From NCBI RefSeq assembly GCF_025717515.1, contig NZ_JAJIRN010000004.1:310001-374000 (forward strand): a stretch of 64,000 bases of DNA. The letters are read 5' to 3'. Made by a program: the position numbers and the translations under genes. Origin of the DNA: Roseateles oligotrophus. GTDB taxonomy: Bacteria > Pseudomonadota > Gammaproteobacteria > Burkholderiales > Burkholderiaceae_C. Below, piece after piece: positions 1 to 7,793 of this stretch; position 1 is the stretch's first letter; every line of letters begins with the position of its first letter. The notes under the pieces were generated by a model. That model searched no databases, was not told the DNA's origin, and saw only the letters and a program-made list of their open reading frames with translations.

Positions 1-2389
1 CGTCCTTGCCCAAGGCCGAGACATCGTTTTCACACACCGATTTATCCAAGGCACCGGTGCAATTGTTGAGCGCCGAGTCGCGCAGATCGGTTTTGTAGTA
101 ATACATCGCCACATCGGCCAAGGTGTCGGCGGTCCCGCCGGAATTGGTGGTGGTCACGGTGGTGGTCTTGGCACCGACCACGACCACGGCGGCGGCGCTG
201 CTGACGTCGGGCGGTGCATCGTTAGAGATGGTTTTGCTGACGACCGGGTCGGTCACAACATTGGTCTTGCTTGCGCCGCTGACAGAGGTTGATGCAGTTG
301 TTGCAGTTGTTCCAAGGACGCAGCCGCTGAGTTGGACGGCCGCACCGCTATTGATCCAGGGTGTGAAGTCATTGGCACCAGCCACGGGAAGGGAGTTGCT
401 GACCGAAGGCGTCGGCGAAGTCGTGTTGTCACTGACCGTTTGAGTACTGTTGGTTACGGTACCCGACGTTGTGTTGTCCGAGCTTTGCACCCCATCGAGC
501 ACGATGACCGTGTGTGTCCACGGAGTTGACGTGATCAAGTTCTGAACCAAGGTACGAACCGGCAACGTCACCGTCGTTTGGGTGGAAGTCGAGGTCGTCC
601 GTTCATCCCGGGTTTGCGACTGTTCCTGTTGCTTTCCATACCCCGAAGGGCATCCGCTGGATGACTGACCAGAGACACCATAGGACCCGAACGAAGGTGC
701 CGTCGGGTTGCCACTTACCGGCTTGGGAAATGTATAGCTGAAGGAATTTCTGTCTATCTTGGTGATCTGGAACGCCCCGTTAAAGACCGTCGGCGTGATG
801 CCACTGAGCGTAATCCAGTCTCCTGTGCTGAAGCCGTGGTTTGACGAGGTATCGACCGTTGCTGTGCAACTGGCCGAACCGCAACTGACTGTAATTTTCG
901 AATTATTCTTGGTGTTATAGCTATCCACCGTTGAGGGAATCACGGATTTGACGATTTGCGTCCAACCTGTGACCGGCGTATGCGTGGTGGTCGCGTCGGT
1001 GACCGTCTTGGTCGTCGTCGTTATCGTCGTGCGCCGCACCGTCGACGTCACCGTCCACTTTTCAGTCGTCGTCGTGGTCGAAGTGCCGCCGTCATACATC
1101 GGCCGTGCAGTGCCGCCGCCATCCTGCTGGCCGACCGAGGTCAGGCCATCCAATTTCAAAGGCCCAAAACCGCTGCCTTCCGCATTGGTGTTCCAGTAGC
1201 CATCGGTCGAGAGAATAGTGAAATTCTTCTGGCAGGAGTACTGCACCGGGTCATAGGTCTGATCGGCCGCGGCCTTGGCGTAATAGCGCCCCGCCTTGGA
1301 GAGCGCGGCCCGCAAGGGTGTGTAGCCACCTGGAACAGCTCCGTTGATCTTGCTGTAGAAGGTTTCCTTCTGTTTGGCACTGAAATCTTTGATATCCAGG
1401 AAGTCCGTCGAACTGGTGACCGAGTCCTGCAAGATGGTGCTGAAACCGACCCGGTATTTGTCATCCAGATCCTTGAACGCAAGCGTCAGGCTGGTCTTCA
1501 TCATCAGCATGCGGGTGCTGTAACTGGCGGCCCAATCCGCATAACGCGCCGCCTCAGCAGATCCCGGCGTAACGATATTGGCGGTGAATACGCCTTTGCC
1601 GATGCTGTCGGTGATCTTGCTGCTGCACTCTTGGTAGAACACGGATTTTGTATCGAGAACGTTGCCTGGATATAGGTAATCCAAGGCCGTTTGACTGCCC
1701 GTATAGGTGTAGTAAACATTGCTCAACTTGTTGTTGCCGCTGGCGCCTACGGCCAGGGTCACGGCCGAGCCGCTGCCCACATAGAGCGTAGTGCCCAATG
1801 TACCGCTGCCCACAGCCATCGCCACGTCGACCTCCAGCACGCCGCTGGTGGAGTTCCAGGTTTTGACCTTGCCCACCATGAACTTGCTGGTGGAGCTGCT
1901 GCCATACAGCGTCACCACCATGCCGGGGAAATACCAACTGGCCGTCTTGCTGCTGGAGCTGACGGTCACCTTCACCGTACCCGTACCCACCATGCCCAAA
2001 GAAACCTCGCTGAGCGTGCGATTGTCATAGAGGTCGCTGGTGCTGCCGCCGCTCAAAAAACCGCTGGCGTGGCCGACCGTGGTGCCGGTTGAATCGACCG
2101 GTGGTGTGTAGGGCGCTGCGGTCAGGCTGGGATTGAAGGCGAGGCCATTGCACTGCATCGCCCGGAAGCCATAGACGTCGCTACCGAAGTTCGAGTCATC
2201 GGGCATGAAGTTCCAGTCCATGGACCCCGAATCGTCCAGCACAAACATCACATTGGGCTTGACCAAGGTCGTCGTCGACGTGAACAAGGGGGCGCTGGCG
2301 ATGTCGGTCAGGCCGGCACGGGCCGGCGAAGAGGAGAGAACCAGTCCAGCCAGACCGATGGCGGTCAACCGATAAAGAAAGGTATTCAT
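1..2389 (-). CDS. pilY1: PilY1, type IV pilus tip adhesin/assembly factor (N-terminal part, gene continues past the left edge)
   Basis: Seen: an open frame from an ATG at 2389 to the window edge, 796 codons without a stop. It starts with a signal peptide (hydrophobic stretch ending SSSPARA, about residues 1-25). A von Willebrand A-like domain follows, with the metal-site motif DDSGSM near residue 48 and a second segment (CQKNFTILSTDG) typical of PilY1 around residues 390-405. After that come Thr-rich spacers (about residues 434-477, 596-614 and 731-757). The C-terminal PilY1 beta-propeller is not in the window. Family knowledge: PilY1/PilC proteins sit at the pilus tip with the minor pilins, promote pilus assembly and act in adhesion and surface sensing. 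It is the last gene seen in the minor-pilin operon, 27 bases after pilX. The identification is firm; the Thr-rich spacers are unusual. Confidence 0.9.
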   Translation of the reverse strand, partial: MNTFLYRLTAIGLAGLVLSSSPARAGLTDIASAPLFTSTTTLVKPNVMFVLDDSGSMDWNFMPDDSNFGSDVYGFRAMQCNGLAFNPSLTAAPYTPPVDSTGTTVGHASGFLSGGSTSDLYDNRTLSEVSLGMVGTGTVKVTVSSSSKTASWYFPGMVVTLYGSSSTSKFMVGKVKTWNSTSGVLEVDVAMAVGSGTLGTTLYVGSGSAVTLAVGASGNNKLSNVYYTYTGSQTALDYLYPGNVLDTKSVFYQECSSKITDSIGKGVFTANIVTPGSAEAARYADWAASYSTRMLMMKTSLTLAFKDLDDKYRVGFSTILQDSVTSSTDFLDIKDFSAKQKETFYSKINGAVPGGYTPLRAALSKAGRYYAKAAADQTYDPVQYSCQKNFTILSTDGYWNTNAEGSGFGPLKLDGLTSVGQQDGGGTARPMYDGGTSTTTTTEKWTVTSTVRRTTITTTTKTVTDATTTHTPVTGWTQIVKSVIPSTVDSYNTKNNSKITVSCGSASCTATVDTSSNHGFSTGDWITLSGITPTVFNGAFQITKIDRNSFSYTFPKPVSGNPTAPSFGSYGVSGQSSSGCPSGYGKQQEQSQTRDERTTSTSTQTTVTLPVRTLVQNLITSTPWTHTVIVLDGVQSSDNTTSGTVTNSTQTVSDNTTSPTPSVSNSLPVAGANDFTPWINSGAAVQLSGCVLGTTATTASTSVSGASKTNVVTDPVVSKTISNDAPPDVSSAAAVVVVGAKTTTVTTTNSGGTADTLADVAMYYYKTDLRDSALNNCTGALDKSVCENDVSALGKD

Positions 2390-2416
2390 GATGAGGATCT
2401 CGCTGCTGAGCACAAA

Positions 2417-3247
2417 TCAGAAATGGACCAAGGTTTCGGTGAAGCTCACCGTCCCTCTGACACCCTCGGTACGGGTGATGATGCGGTAATAGGTGCCTAG
2501 ACTCCGCTCAACAAAGCGGGAGCTCGATCCGTAGGCCATGCTGCCGCGCTGGGTCGTGCTGCCCCCGACCGCAGCCACCACCGGCACCAGGCAGTCATTG
2601 GCCGCATCCGCGGGACCGGCCTGGGCACATAGCCGGGTAATGACGTAACGCACCTTGTTGCCGCCGGCGGCGGCCAACTCGATCGGCGCTTTCACGCAAA
2701 CTGGTTTTCTTCCGTTCAGGCCGGACACCGCGCAGTCGCTGCCATCCCAATCAACCAGTACCAAATTGGCCAAGGGCGTTGAAATTGTGCGACCGGTTGG
2801 GTCGAGTGCGGTGATGGCAACCGGGTAATAGGCCTGCGCCGCATGCTCCCCATCCAGCATCACACCGGCATTTGCCTGCAGCCAAGTGATGGCCGCTTCG
2901 GTGCCGACTGAACCGGCCGCCAAGGCATCCTGCTTGAAGCCCAGATTTCCCAGCACCATCAAGCCGGTATTGACAGAGCGCAGCATGGCCACGGCACCCA
3001 GCGTCAACACGACCAGCGAGATCATCGCAAACAGCATCGACACGCCGCGCTGTGTTTGCTGGCGAATCTCACAAGAAAGGGATGGGCCGCCCCGACCTTT
3101 CTTGACCCCCTCGGGGGGCTGAGCCCGCGCACAAAGGCCCGAAAGGGGCTTTGTGGCTGGCAAAGGCCATTCGGCTTGCAAGCCGAATGGCGGACGACGT
3201 AAGTCGTCGGCCTGGGGGCGCTCAGAGGGCTTCGGTATTGTGTTCAT
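2417..3247 (-). CDS. pilX: PilX, minor pilin with an abnormally long leader
   Basis: 276 residues from the ATG at 3247, whose first base is the last base of the pilW stop (TGATG), so translation is probably coupled. The prepilin motif QRG followed by a long hydrophobic helix (VSMLFAMISLVVL) is at residues 66-80, so the leader would be about 68 residues, whereas type IV prepilin leaders are usually short. Residues roughly 9-58 are encoded by a hairpin-rich repeat (3084-3222) inserted in frame; the flanking parts resemble a normal short leader. PilX minor pilins prime pilus assembly with PilV, PilW, FimT and PilY1 at the tip in the inner membrane. No closer ATG, GTG or TTG with a good ribosome site exists between the repeat and the helix, so I keep this start. 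The gene identity rests on position and helix motif; PilX proteins are poorly conserved in sequence. Confidence 0.85.
   Translation of the reverse strand: MNTIPKPSERPQADDLRRPPFGLQAEWPLPATKPLSGLCARAQPPEGVKKGRGGPSLSCEIRQQTQRGVSMLFAMISLVVLTLGAVAMLRSVNTGLMVLGNLGFKQDALAAGSVGTEAAITWLQANAGVMLDGEHAAQAYYPVAITALDPTGRTISTPLANLVLVDWDGSDCAVSGLNGRKPVCVKAPIELAAAGGNKVRYVITRLCAQAGPADAANDCLVPVVAAVGGSTTQRGSMAYGSSSRFVERSLGTYYRIITRTEGVRGTVSFTETLVHF
3084..3222. repeat. Palindrome-rich dispersed repeat, copy 1, inside the 5' end of pilX
   Basis: About 140 bases with four hairpin-forming parts: CCCCCTCGGGGGG (3106-3118); CACAAAGGCCC/GGGGCTTTGTG with a GAAA loop (3130-3155); a perfect 26-base palindrome (3166-3191, centred on GGCTTGCAAGCC); and GACGAC/GTCGTC with a GTAA loop (3193-3208). 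The outer borders GGGCCGCCCCGA and CGGCCTGGGGGC recur in the same order at 45605-45668, so this is a repeat family and not chance. On the coding strand it is read through in frame as part of the PilX leader. Confidence 0.8.
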
Positions 3248-4398
3248 CACGGTACTGCCGGTGGTTGCGGTACGGCACCGCTGGTGAAGTCGGAGCGCCA
3301 CAGTTGATTGCGCAAGGGCACCAAAGTGTCGAAGACCTTGTAGCGGTAATGCTTCCAGTCGTCCGTCACGTTGGCCTTTAATGCAACGCATTTGCTGGTG
3401 CCGCAGGCCGCGCTGCCGGCCACCGCCGCAAAGCTGCCTACATCCCATAGCGGGGCGCTGGCAGTCACTTCTTCCTTTTCGTATTGAGCGCTGCGCGCCA
3501 ACACCGCCACGCGCACCGCGCGCACCTGCAACCATTCGGCATTGTTGGCAGGCATGACCGCGTCAAAGGTGTCCACCACATCGTCACCATTGGTGTCTTT
3601 GCCGTAGAGCGCCTTCAGCGTGACGATATTGGATTGCAGGTCTTGGTCGCTGGAGGTCTGCGCCGCCAGATTGACCTGAGTCTGGCGCAGCTTGAAGTCG
3701 GCGGTGACCGAAAACGAGTTGTCATTGAGCGAGCCCATATTGACCAGGTAACTCCCATTGGCCGCCACCGCATCAGGAAACTTGGCCGCATTCCAACTGC
3801 CTGCATCGAGCCTGTCGATCTGCCCAACCGCAGGTGGATTGCTGGCCTGGAATACCTGACAGGCTTGGTCGGCGCCGTAGACCAGCACCAGCAAGTCACC
3901 TTGATTCACGCCCAGAGAGGAGGCCACCGCGAATCGCCTGGCCTTGTCGCCGACCGTGTCGTTCGGGTCGTAATAAGGGGCAATCAATCGGGTCGGCAAG
4001 GCAAAGCTTGCTTTGGAGCTGGCAAGAATTCGCACCGTGTCGGGCGCGCCGGCCGCACCCGCCGTGATCAACACGGGGGCCAAGGTCGGCGGCAGGCTGG
4101 CAAGAGCAGCGCCGCCAAAGCGGGCCGACAAAAGACAGCCCAAAGCCGTACCCTCGGTAGTCAGCCCATAGCCGGCCATCTTCAGTTGGCGCTGCAAAGC
4201 ATAGACCGCCAGCCCACCATTGACCTGCGCATCGGAGCCTGAAGTTGCGCTGCGCTTGCTGCCTTCCGACGAACTCAAGAGATTGGCGATCACCAGCGTG
4301 GACAACAGACCCACCAGCATGCCCACCATCAGCTCCACCAAAGTGAAGCCATGGTGTTGCCGGCGAGCCCCCGAAAAGGCCTTTGCATCGTGCTTCAT
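3247..4398 (-). CDS. pilW: PilW, minor type IV pilin
   Basis: 383 residues. The leader ends in HHG, followed by the prepilin helix FTLVELMVGMLVGLL with the conserved Glu at position +5, a signature for prepilin peptidase cleavage and pilin polymerisation. The ATG at 4398 overlaps the pilV stop (ATGA); a GTG at 4407 is an in-frame alternative three codons upstream. The length and the large globular C-terminal part fit PilW. Family role: a minor pilin that, with PilV, PilX, FimT/FimU and PilE, forms the initiation complex at the pilus tip and carries PilY1. Stop and start overlaps with both neighbours show a tightly coupled operon. Confidence 0.93.
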   Translation of the reverse strand: MKHDAKAFSGARRQHHGFTLVELMVGMLVGLLSTLVIANLLSSSEGSKRSATSGSDAQVNGGLAVYALQRQLKMAGYGLTTEGTALGCLLSARFGGAALASLPPTLAPVLITAGAAGAPDTVRILASSKASFALPTRLIAPYYDPNDTVGDKARRFAVASSLGVNQGDLLVLVYGADQACQVFQASNPPAVGQIDRLDAGSWNAAKFPDAVAANGSYLVNMGSLNDNSFSVTADFKLRQTQVNLAAQTSSDQDLQSNIVTLKALYGKDTNGDDVVDTFDAVMPANNAEWLQVRAVRVAVLARSAQYEKEEVTASAPLWDVGSFAAVAGSAACGTSKCVALKANVTDDWKHYRYKVFDTLVPLRNQLWRSDFTSGAVPQPPAVP

Positions 4399-4832
4399 TG
4401 CTGCCACGCCATCGAAGATGAGAAGTTATTGCGTGACTGCTGGCCTTGCTGCCAGGACAGGGTCACCGCCATCGAACCGGTTCCAGCGTTGCTGACAAAG
4501 GCGATTTTCGCGTCCGGCAGGGTGCTCAGAACCTTCTGCCGCCAGTCGGCGCATCTGGCGTAGCCGGCACAGTTTCCATCGCTGTACTTTGCGAAATTCG
4601 ATACATGGTCGGTTTGCACCAGGCCGAATAGGTCATCGACCAGATTGGACGCATCGGCTCTGAATTTGCCCGAGGTTTGCGCCTGGGTGACCGAGGCCTG
4701 CAAGCCCACCAAGCCCAGTACGCCGAAGGCAAATATCAACATGCCGATCAGCGCCTCGATCAAGGCCACGCCGGCCTGAGCTCGTCGCACCGGGTGATCA
4801 AGCGTCTTTGTTTCAAGTGCTGCGCAACGCAT
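4395..4832 (-). CDS. pilV: PilV, minor type IV pilin
   Basis: 145 residues. The prepilin motif is AQAG followed by VALIEALIGMLIFAFGVLGLVGLQ, with Glu at +5 of the mature protein, the pattern typical of PilV (VxLIEVLVA...FGxLGLxGLQ). The start ATG at 4832 lies 12 bases after the fimT stop, and the end overlaps the pilW start by four bases. The product is predicted to be held in the inner membrane by the N-terminal helix and then extracted into the tip complex of the pilus. Two cysteines in the C-terminal part (CAGYARC) could form the small disulfide loop common in minor pilins. Confidence 0.93.
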   Translation of the reverse strand: MRCAALETKTLDHPVRRAQAGVALIEALIGMLIFAFGVLGLVGLQASVTQAQTSGKFRADASNLVDDLFGLVQTDHVSNFAKYSDGNCAGYARCADWRQKVLSTLPDAKIAFVSNAGTGSMAVTLSWQQGQQSRNNFSSSMAWQQ

Positions 4833-4844
4833 ATCAAGCCCTTT

Positions 4845-5492
4845 TCAAAGCACGGGACAAATACGAGGATCACCGGCGGCAACGTCGCGATCGCACATGC
4901 GAATCGCCCCGCCGGTTTCCACCACAACACGCAGGCGGCGTGTGCCGCCGGCTGTCGCGCTGACATCGATCACACTGACGGTCGAGCCGTCGGCGGCCAC
5001 TTGCCCAAGACCATTGAAGGTCACATGATTGCCCGCTCCGCCTGCGAGGGATGTGGCTTCCACGGTCAAACCGGCGGTATTTTCTGTGGCGGTGGAGCGC
5101 TGCACCAACTGCGGACTGGTGACCAAAGACGCTTCCGCTGCACAGGCGCCCGTCGGGTCAACCACGCTGACCACCCAGGCGGCCGAATCGCTGGCCAAGA
5201 CGCAGGTATTGCCGGGCACCTTGGCTGTGCCATCGGCCACCAGCCAGAAGCTGACCCGGCTATTGCGTTTGAGTGCCTCCATACGGGCGATTTCGGCGCC
5301 ATTGCGCAAAGACTCAGCGGCGGAACTTACCTTGAGCCCCTTGATCCAGCTGCTGACCTCGGGCATCACGGCGGCCAGCAAGGTCACAAGAATGGCCATG
5401 GCAACCACCAACTCGATCAAGCTGAAGCCGCCGAAACTGCGCAGGGCGCGGCCGCCCAGGCTCTTGGCGGCGCTATGGCGATGGTTCAACAT
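4845..5492 (-). CDS. fimT: FimT/FimU-type minor pilin (GspH domain)
   Basis: 215 residues from the ATG at 5492, which has a strong ribosome site (AGGGGG) and overlaps the pilE stop by seven bases (ATGTTGA). A longer upstream reading of the frame has no support. The leader ends in FGG and is followed by FSLIELVVAMAILVTLLAAVMP, a pilin helix with Glu at +5. The rest (alternating strands, ALKRNSRVSFWLV) matches the GspH/FimT pseudopilin domain. In the family FimT/FimU joins the tip complex, and some FimT proteins bind DNA for natural transformation; whether this one does is not visible in the sequence. Confidence 0.9.
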   Translation of the reverse strand: MLNHRHSAAKSLGGRALRSFGGFSLIELVVAMAILVTLLAAVMPEVSSWIKGLKVSSAAESLRNGAEIARMEALKRNSRVSFWLVADGTAKVPGNTCVLASDSAAWVVSVVDPTGACAAEASLVTSPQLVQRSTATENTAGLTVEATSLAGGAGNHVTFNGLGQVAADGSTVSVIDVSATAGGTRRLRVVVETGGAIRMCDRDVAAGDPRICPVL

Positions 5493-5947
5493 TCGTCCCC
5501 CTTGAGCAGCCAGCAGGACGCCGTCACCGATGCACCCTTGAATTTGGTGGTGGCCTGGCCGTTGCTTTGATTCAAGGTGTAGATGTGACCCGAGGCCTGC
5601 CCCGAGGAACCGGTCGCGGTGATGGTGTAGCCCTGCCCCGAGTTGCTCAAGGAGCAAGTCATGGTGAAGTGAGTGGGGCCACTGAAACTGACGGCATTGG
5701 CACCATCACCACAGGCCGTCGTGCCGTACTTGCGGTTGTCTTGGTAGTACTGTTCGAGTTTGATGCGCAAGCTGGCCATGGACGAGGTTGCTTCGGGCAA
5801 TTGGCTACGCCGGATGTAGTCTTTATAGGCAGGCACCGCCACCGCCCCCAGGATGCCGACGATCGCCACGGTGACCATCAGTTCGATCAAAGTGAAGCCG
5901 GCAGCGCGGGCTGGGTTTGATGGTTTGATTAGCGAGAGATGGTTCAT
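5486..5947 (-). CDS. pilE: PilE-type type IV pilin at the head of the minor-pilin operon
   Basis: 153 residues from the ATG at 5947. The leader of 17 residues ends in AAG, followed by FTLIELMVTVAIVGILGAVAVPAY, the classic type IVa pilin helix. The motif YKDYIRRSQLPEA and the C-terminal cysteines fit the PilE family (Pfam type IV pilin), with a likely disulfide between the central and C-terminal Cys. PilE genes in this context usually close the minor-pilin operon; here it is the first gene, with the sigma54-like promoter element upstream. It could be a minor pilin or a second major-type pilin; the sequence alone does not decide. Confidence 0.88.
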   Translation of the reverse strand: MNHLSLIKPSNPARAAGFTLIELMVTVAIVGILGAVAVPAYKDYIRRSQLPEATSSMASLRIKLEQYYQDNRKYGTTACGDGANAVSFSGPTHFTMTCSLSNSGQGYTITATGSSGQASGHIYTLNQSNGQATTKFKGASVTASCWLLKGDEC

Positions 5948-6016
5948 GATGGCTTGGGCTCCGGATTGCTGCCACCCCAGATGGGGCCTGTTGTCGCAGC
6001 GATTGATGACATTCTC

Positions 6017-6032
6017 TGCAGGTCGCGCGCCA
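6017..6032 (-). promoter_or_regulatory. Sigma54-like -24/-12 promoter of the pilE operon
   Basis: On the minus strand the 16 bases read TGGCGCGCGACCTGCA, against the sigma54 consensus TGGCACGN4TTGCA: GG and GC are exactly ten bases apart and only two consensus bases differ. A start near 6006 would give a leader of about 58 bases before the pilE ATG. Pilin genes are often RpoN/PilR dependent, which supports the reading. No convincing sigma70 element was seen nearer the gene. Confidence 0.5.
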
Positions 6033-6037
6033 TTGGA

Positions 6038-6053
6038 TGTGAAGAACTTCACA
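6038..6053. promoter_or_regulatory. Inverted repeat just upstream of the pilE promoter
   Basis: TGTGAAG and CTTCACA are perfect inverted arms around a central AA, lying five bases upstream of the -24 element. This is a plausible protein-binding site. The regulator is unknown. Confidence 0.35.
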
Positions 6054-6163
6054 CTTCCCAACCCCCCTCGGATGAGCGGGGGGGGGCTTGCGACCAGCGG
6101 CATAAGCAGGTAACGAACTGCTACAACAAACATAGTCGCGCAAGCTTGAAAACTCGAAGCCAT

Positions 6164-6192
6164 AAAAAAAGCCACCCCAGGGTGGCTTTTTT
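6164..6192 (-). terminator. Rho-independent terminator after gltD
   Basis: GCCACC and GGTGGC form a six-base stem with a CCAG loop (6171-6186), with A runs on the left (6164-6170) and T runs on the right (6187-6192), so it can work in both directions. It lies downstream of gltD and upstream of the pilE promoter and separates the two units. Confidence 0.85.
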
Positions 6193-6212
6193 ATCAATGC
6201 GGAAGTCGGCTC

Positions 6213-6313
6213 AGAGGCTGGGAACTTTTAGCTTCGCTGAAACTTCGTTTTGTAGCGAGCGGGCATCCGGCCAACGACGTATGGCGGTCGCGCAGTAAAA
6301 AGTTCACAGCCTC
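6213..6313. repeat. Inverted-repeat element ending at the gltD stop
   Basis: The arms 6213-6230 (AGAGGCTGGGAACTTTTA) and 6295-6313 (reverse complement AGAGGCTGTGAACTTTTTA) match except for one substitution and one extra base. They enclose about 65 bases. The right arm stops one base before the gltD stop codon. The form resembles a REP-like or small non-autonomous element, but no second copy was found in the window. Confidence 0.45.
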
Positions 6314-7780
6314 TCAGCGAGGCAGGTCGCTTGCGCCCATCAAAAACTCATCGACCGAGCGCGCCGCCTGGCGGCCTTCGCGAATGGCCCAGACCACCAG
6401 CGACTGGCCGCGCCGCATATCGCCGGCAGCGAACACCTTGTCGACATTGGTCTTGTAGCCGCCGGTGAAATCCGTCGACGCCTTGGCATTGCCGCGGGCG
6501 TCTTTGCTGACCCCAAACGCATCCAGCACGGTCGCCACCGGCGACACAAAGCCCATCGCCAGGAAGACCAGATCGGCCTTGATCACCTGCTCGGAGCCCG
6601 GCACTTCGACCATCTTGCCGCCCTGCCATTCGACCCGCACCGTCTTCACGCCGGTCAACTTGCCTTTCTCACCCAAGAACTCCTTGGTCGAGATCGCGAA
6701 CTCGCGCTCGCAGCCTTCTTCGTGGCTGCTCGACGTGCGCAGTTTCAGCGGCCAGTAAGGCCAAGTCAGCGGCCGATCCTCTTCTGCAGGCGGCTGCGGC
6801 ATCACCTCGAACTGGGTGACGCTCTTGGCGCCATGCCGATTGCTGGTGCCGACACAGTCGCTGCCGGTGTCGCCACCGCCGATCACAACCACATGCTTGC
6901 CGTCAGCTCGGATTTGGCCCTTCAGCTTGTCGCCGGCATTGACCTTGTTCTGCTGCGGCAGGAATTCCATCGCGAAATGGATGCCGCTCAGCTCGCGGCC
7001 GGGCATCGGCAGGTCGCGCGAATTTTCGGCGCCGCCGGTCAGCAGCACGGCGTCGAATTGCGCCTTCAGCTCATCCGGGCTGATGCTCTCTTTGGCCCAG
7101 TTGGTGACCTTGGAGTCTGCCGGCAGCGCTCCCACCAGCACGCCGGTGCGGAAGACCACGCCTTCGGCCTCCATCTGCGCGACGCGGCGGTCGATGTGCG
7201 ACTTTTCCATCTTGAAGTCGGGGATGCCATAACGCAGCAGGCCGCCGACGCGGTCGTTCTTTTCGAACAGCGTCACGCTGTGGCCGGCGCGGGCCAGTTG
7301 TTGGGCGGCGGCCATGCCGGCCGGGCCGGAGCCGACCACGGCCACCGTTTTGCCGGTCTTGGCTTTGGGCAAAACCGGCTTGACCCAACCCTCGGCCCAA
7401 GCGCGGTCGATGATCGCGTGCTCGATCGACTTGATGCCAACCGCGTCATCATTGACGTTCAGCGTGCAGGCGGCCTCGCAAGGTGCGGGGCAGATGCGGC
7501 CGGTGAACTCGGGGAAGTTGTTGGTGCTGTGCAGCACGGTGATGGCATTGGCCCAGTCGCCCCGGTAGACCAGATCATTGAAGTCCGGAATGATGTTGTT
7601 GACAGGGCAGCCGCTGTTGCAAAACGGTGTGCCGCAATCCATGCAGCGCGCGCTTTGCAGCTTCGCCTGATCGGCGCTCAGGCCGATGACGAATTCCTTG
7701 TAGTTCTTGAGCCTTGTGGCGACGGGTTCATAACCCTCTTCCAAGCGCTCTTGCTCCATAAAGCCGGTGATTTTTCCCAT
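6314..7780 (-). CDS. gltD: Glutamate synthase (NADPH), small subunit
   Basis: 488 residues from the ATG at 7780, preceded by AGAGAG; upstream in-frame starts lie in gltB and were rejected. The small subunit passes electrons from NADPH through FAD and two 4Fe-4S clusters to the large subunit. Seen: the N-terminal cluster cysteines C46, C49, C54 and C58 ([13 protein letters not shown]), the second set CPAPCEAAC near residue 95, an FAD Rossmann motif [12 protein letters not shown] (about residue 149), and the NADPH-binding motif [12 protein letters not shown] in the second half. Together these make the beta subunit of the dihydropyrimidine-dehydrogenase/GltD family. It is 13 bases downstream of gltB and in the same operon; the terminator follows. 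Confidence 0.97.
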   Translation of the reverse strand: MGKITGFMEQERLEEGYEPVATRLKNYKEFVIGLSADQAKLQSARCMDCGTPFCNSGCPVNNIIPDFNDLVYRGDWANAITVLHSTNNFPEFTGRICPAPCEAACTLNVNDDAVGIKSIEHAIIDRAWAEGWVKPVLPKAKTGKTVAVVGSGPAGMAAAQQLARAGHSVTLFEKNDRVGGLLRYGIPDFKMEKSHIDRRVAQMEAEGVVFRTGVLVGALPADSKVTNWAKESISPDELKAQFDAVLLTGGAENSRDLPMPGRELSGIHFAMEFLPQQNKVNAGDKLKGQIRADGKHVVVIGGGDTGSDCVGTSNRHGAKSVTQFEVMPQPPAEEDRPLTWPYWPLKLRTSSSHEEGCEREFAISTKEFLGEKGKLTGVKTVRVEWQGGKMVEVPGSEQVIKADLVFLAMGFVSPVATVLDAFGVSKDARGNAKASTDFTGGYKTNVDKVFAAGDMRRGQSLVVWAIREGRQAARSVDEFLMGASDLPR

Positions 7781-7793
7781 GACAATCTCTCTC

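Larger units (their letters stand above)
5948..6163. other. Upstream region of the pilE operon
   Basis: This gene-free stretch holds the sigma54-like promoter (6017-6032), the TGTGAAG/CTTCACA repeat (6038-6053) and a run of nine G on the plus strand (6078-6086) facing a C6 run (6062-6067), which together could form a hairpin. No credible coding sequence was seen. Confidence 0.6.

Noticed and set aside
2417-3535. 372-codon version of PilX starting inside pilW
   Set aside because: The extra 96 codons lie inside pilW in another frame; the ATG at 3247 coupled to the pilW stop is the likely start.
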